Source of the DNA: Candidatus Nealsoniibacteriota bacterium
Lineage (GTDB): Bacteria > Patescibacteriota > Minisyncoccia > Minisyncoccales > RBG-13-42-11
DNA: 10,071 nucleotides
NCBI GenBank assembly: GCA_003556525.1
Contig: PWRH01000080.1
Span: forward strand, 1 to 10,071
Direction of reading: 5' to 3'
The translations under genes were made by a program, and so were the position numbers. Shown piece by piece: positions 9,377 to 10,071 of the stretch; within the stretch, counting starts at the first letter, position 1, and each line of letters begins with the position of its first letter. The notes below the pieces were generated by a model. It saw only the letters and a list, made by a program, of their open reading frames with translations. It was not told the DNA's origin and made no database searches.

Positions 9377-9685
9377 TTAATCGATTAATTTTTTAATATC
9401 TTCCAATTCTTTTTTAATTGTCTCGCTTGAAGAAGATAGGGCCTCCTCAAGCCTGTCTCTGATTTCTTTTTCTTCTTTACTTAAACCGGGCTCGTTGTCC
9501 ATAAGCTCAATCTCTTTTTCAATCTTTTTTTTCAGATTATCGAATGCCGAATCAACCGCATCTTCGGCTTCTTCCGTCTCTTTTTTGATTCTCCGATACC
9601 ATGAAAAAAGCTGTTGCCGAGCATAAAATAAAGCTACTATGATTAAAATAATTATTAAAATAACTATAGTGGAAAAATTAGGCAT
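9377..9685 (-). CDS. Small bitopic membrane protein with cytosolic coiled coil
   Basis: 102 aa. One N-terminal membrane helix (about 4-21, FSTIVILIIILIIVALFYA) is followed by a basic WYRRIKKE stop-transfer and a charged helical tail. The tail contains AVDSAFDNLKKKIEKEIELM, then LSKEEKEIRDRLEEAL, and the same spaced pattern (A...LK.KI...I..L....LS..E......L...L) appears in the tail of the upstream protein. The orientation should be N-out, tail in cytosol. It sits 3 bp before the ring-like gene, where subunit a (or atpI) is expected in an atp operon, but it bears no resemblance to subunit a: one helix only and no half-channel arginine helix. A stator or scaffold role is inferred from context. 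The family is not recognised. Confidence 0.7.
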   Translation of the reverse strand: MPNFSTIVILIIILIIVALFYARQQLFSWYRRIKKETEEAEDAVDSAFDNLKKKIEKEIELMDNEPGLSKEEKEIRDRLEEALSSSSETIKKELEDIKKLID

Positions 9686-9713
9686 AATTTTTTATTTAAT
9701 TTTTAATTTTAAT

Positions 9714-10071
9714 TTATTCTTCTTTATTATTTAACGTTGCTTTAAGTTCTTTTAAAAGTCTGGCTTCACTTCTTGATAAATCAACCTTGCCTTCCAAGTA
9801 ATTAATCTGCTCGCTTATTTTTTCTTTCAATTCATTATAGGCTTTTTGTTTGGCCTCAATTATTTTTTTAACTTCTTCTTTTTTAATTTCTTCCCTATCT
9901 TCGGATATTTTTTTCCATAAAAACCAAACAATAAAACCTCCAACGAGAATAAAAATAATTAAAAATATAAGCAAAAAAATAGTTATTCTATCGGGAGCTA
10001 TCTCTAAAAAATGTTTTTGAATAGGCTCGCTTAAGGCACCTCTCTCGTCTTCCGCTTCAACCCAAACAAAA
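9714..10071 (-). CDS. C-terminal part of a surface protein with ectodomain, membrane helix and cytosolic coil (5' end outside window)
   Basis: The frame is open to the right edge, giving 118 visible residues. The first 30 (FVWVEAEDERGALSEPIQKH then FLEIAPDRIT) look like the last strand of an extracellular Ig/cohesin-type domain. A long membrane helix follows (about 31-52, IFLLIFLIIFILVGGFIVWF), then WKKISEDREE and a cytosolic coiled tail ending ARLLKELKATLNNKEE. An in-frame TTG at 9972-9974 would give an 86-aa protein starting inside the membrane helix; the continuous hydrophobic and upstream sequence argues against it. The tail resembles that of the next protein, 28 bp downstream. As the first visible gene of the ATPase operon it may anchor or link the machine to an outside structure (inference). 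Confidence 0.75.
   Translation of the reverse strand, partial: FVWVEAEDERGALSEPIQKHFLEIAPDRITIFLLIFLIIFILVGGFIVWFLWKKISEDREEIKKEEVKKIIEAKQKAYNELKEKISEQINYLEGKVDLSRSEARLLKELKATLNNKEE

Noticed and set aside
9714..9974. A complete 86-aa protein starting at TTG 9974
   Set aside because: The frame stays open to the window edge and the TTG lies inside a continuous membrane helix preceded by a plausible ectodomain end. It is the C-terminus of a longer protein.

Overview
The window is AT-rich and gene-dense. Every start codon I place is preceded by an A/T-rich leader without a recognisable Shine-Dalgarno motif. Both TGA and TAA/TAG act as stops, so the code looks standard. Gene content, small secreted proteins with tail-fibre-like repeats and the domain styles suggest a Patescibacteria (CPR) genome, probably a Parcubacteria-like lineage. 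This placement is inference from style, since there is no marker gene here.

Layout: positions 1-1539 (minus strand) hold two exported surface proteins that look like one transcription unit. The first (445-1539) ends in a WxL-like motif. The second (1-436, running off the left edge) resembles the DUF916/WxL-interacting type. A 177-bp divergent promoter region (1540-1716) separates them from a plus-strand gene (1717-3018) for a secreted tail-fibre-like protein with two repeat modules and a C-terminal beta-rich domain. That gene converges with, and overlaps by 4 bp, the end of a long minus-strand operon.

The operon (3015-10071, transcribed right to left) is the main content. From its upstream end it encodes a partial protein with ectodomain, membrane helix and cytosolic coil; a 102-aa bitopic protein with a related coil; a 254-aa protein with an exported domain fused to an ATP-synthase c-like hairpin; then b-, delta-, alpha-, gamma-, beta- and epsilon-like subunits. 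The order c-b-delta-alpha-gamma-beta-epsilon is that of a bacterial atp operon. Beta keeps its P-loop, catalytic Glu and Walker B Asp, and alpha keeps its arginine finger, so the F1 head looks able to hydrolyse ATP.

The membrane part is not that of an ATP synthase. The c-like hairpin has Val where the ion-binding Asp/Glu should be, no subunit a is visible, and each ring subunit would carry a ~115-residue domain on the outer face. The same domain type occurs at the C-terminus of the neighbouring fibre protein. My interpretation is an ATP-driven rotary or conformational surface machine (F1 plus a non-ion-conducting X0) that displays a ring of external domains. It would be comparable in logic, but not in parts, to the F1-like ATPases of mycoplasmas. 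The machine's function is not known to me.
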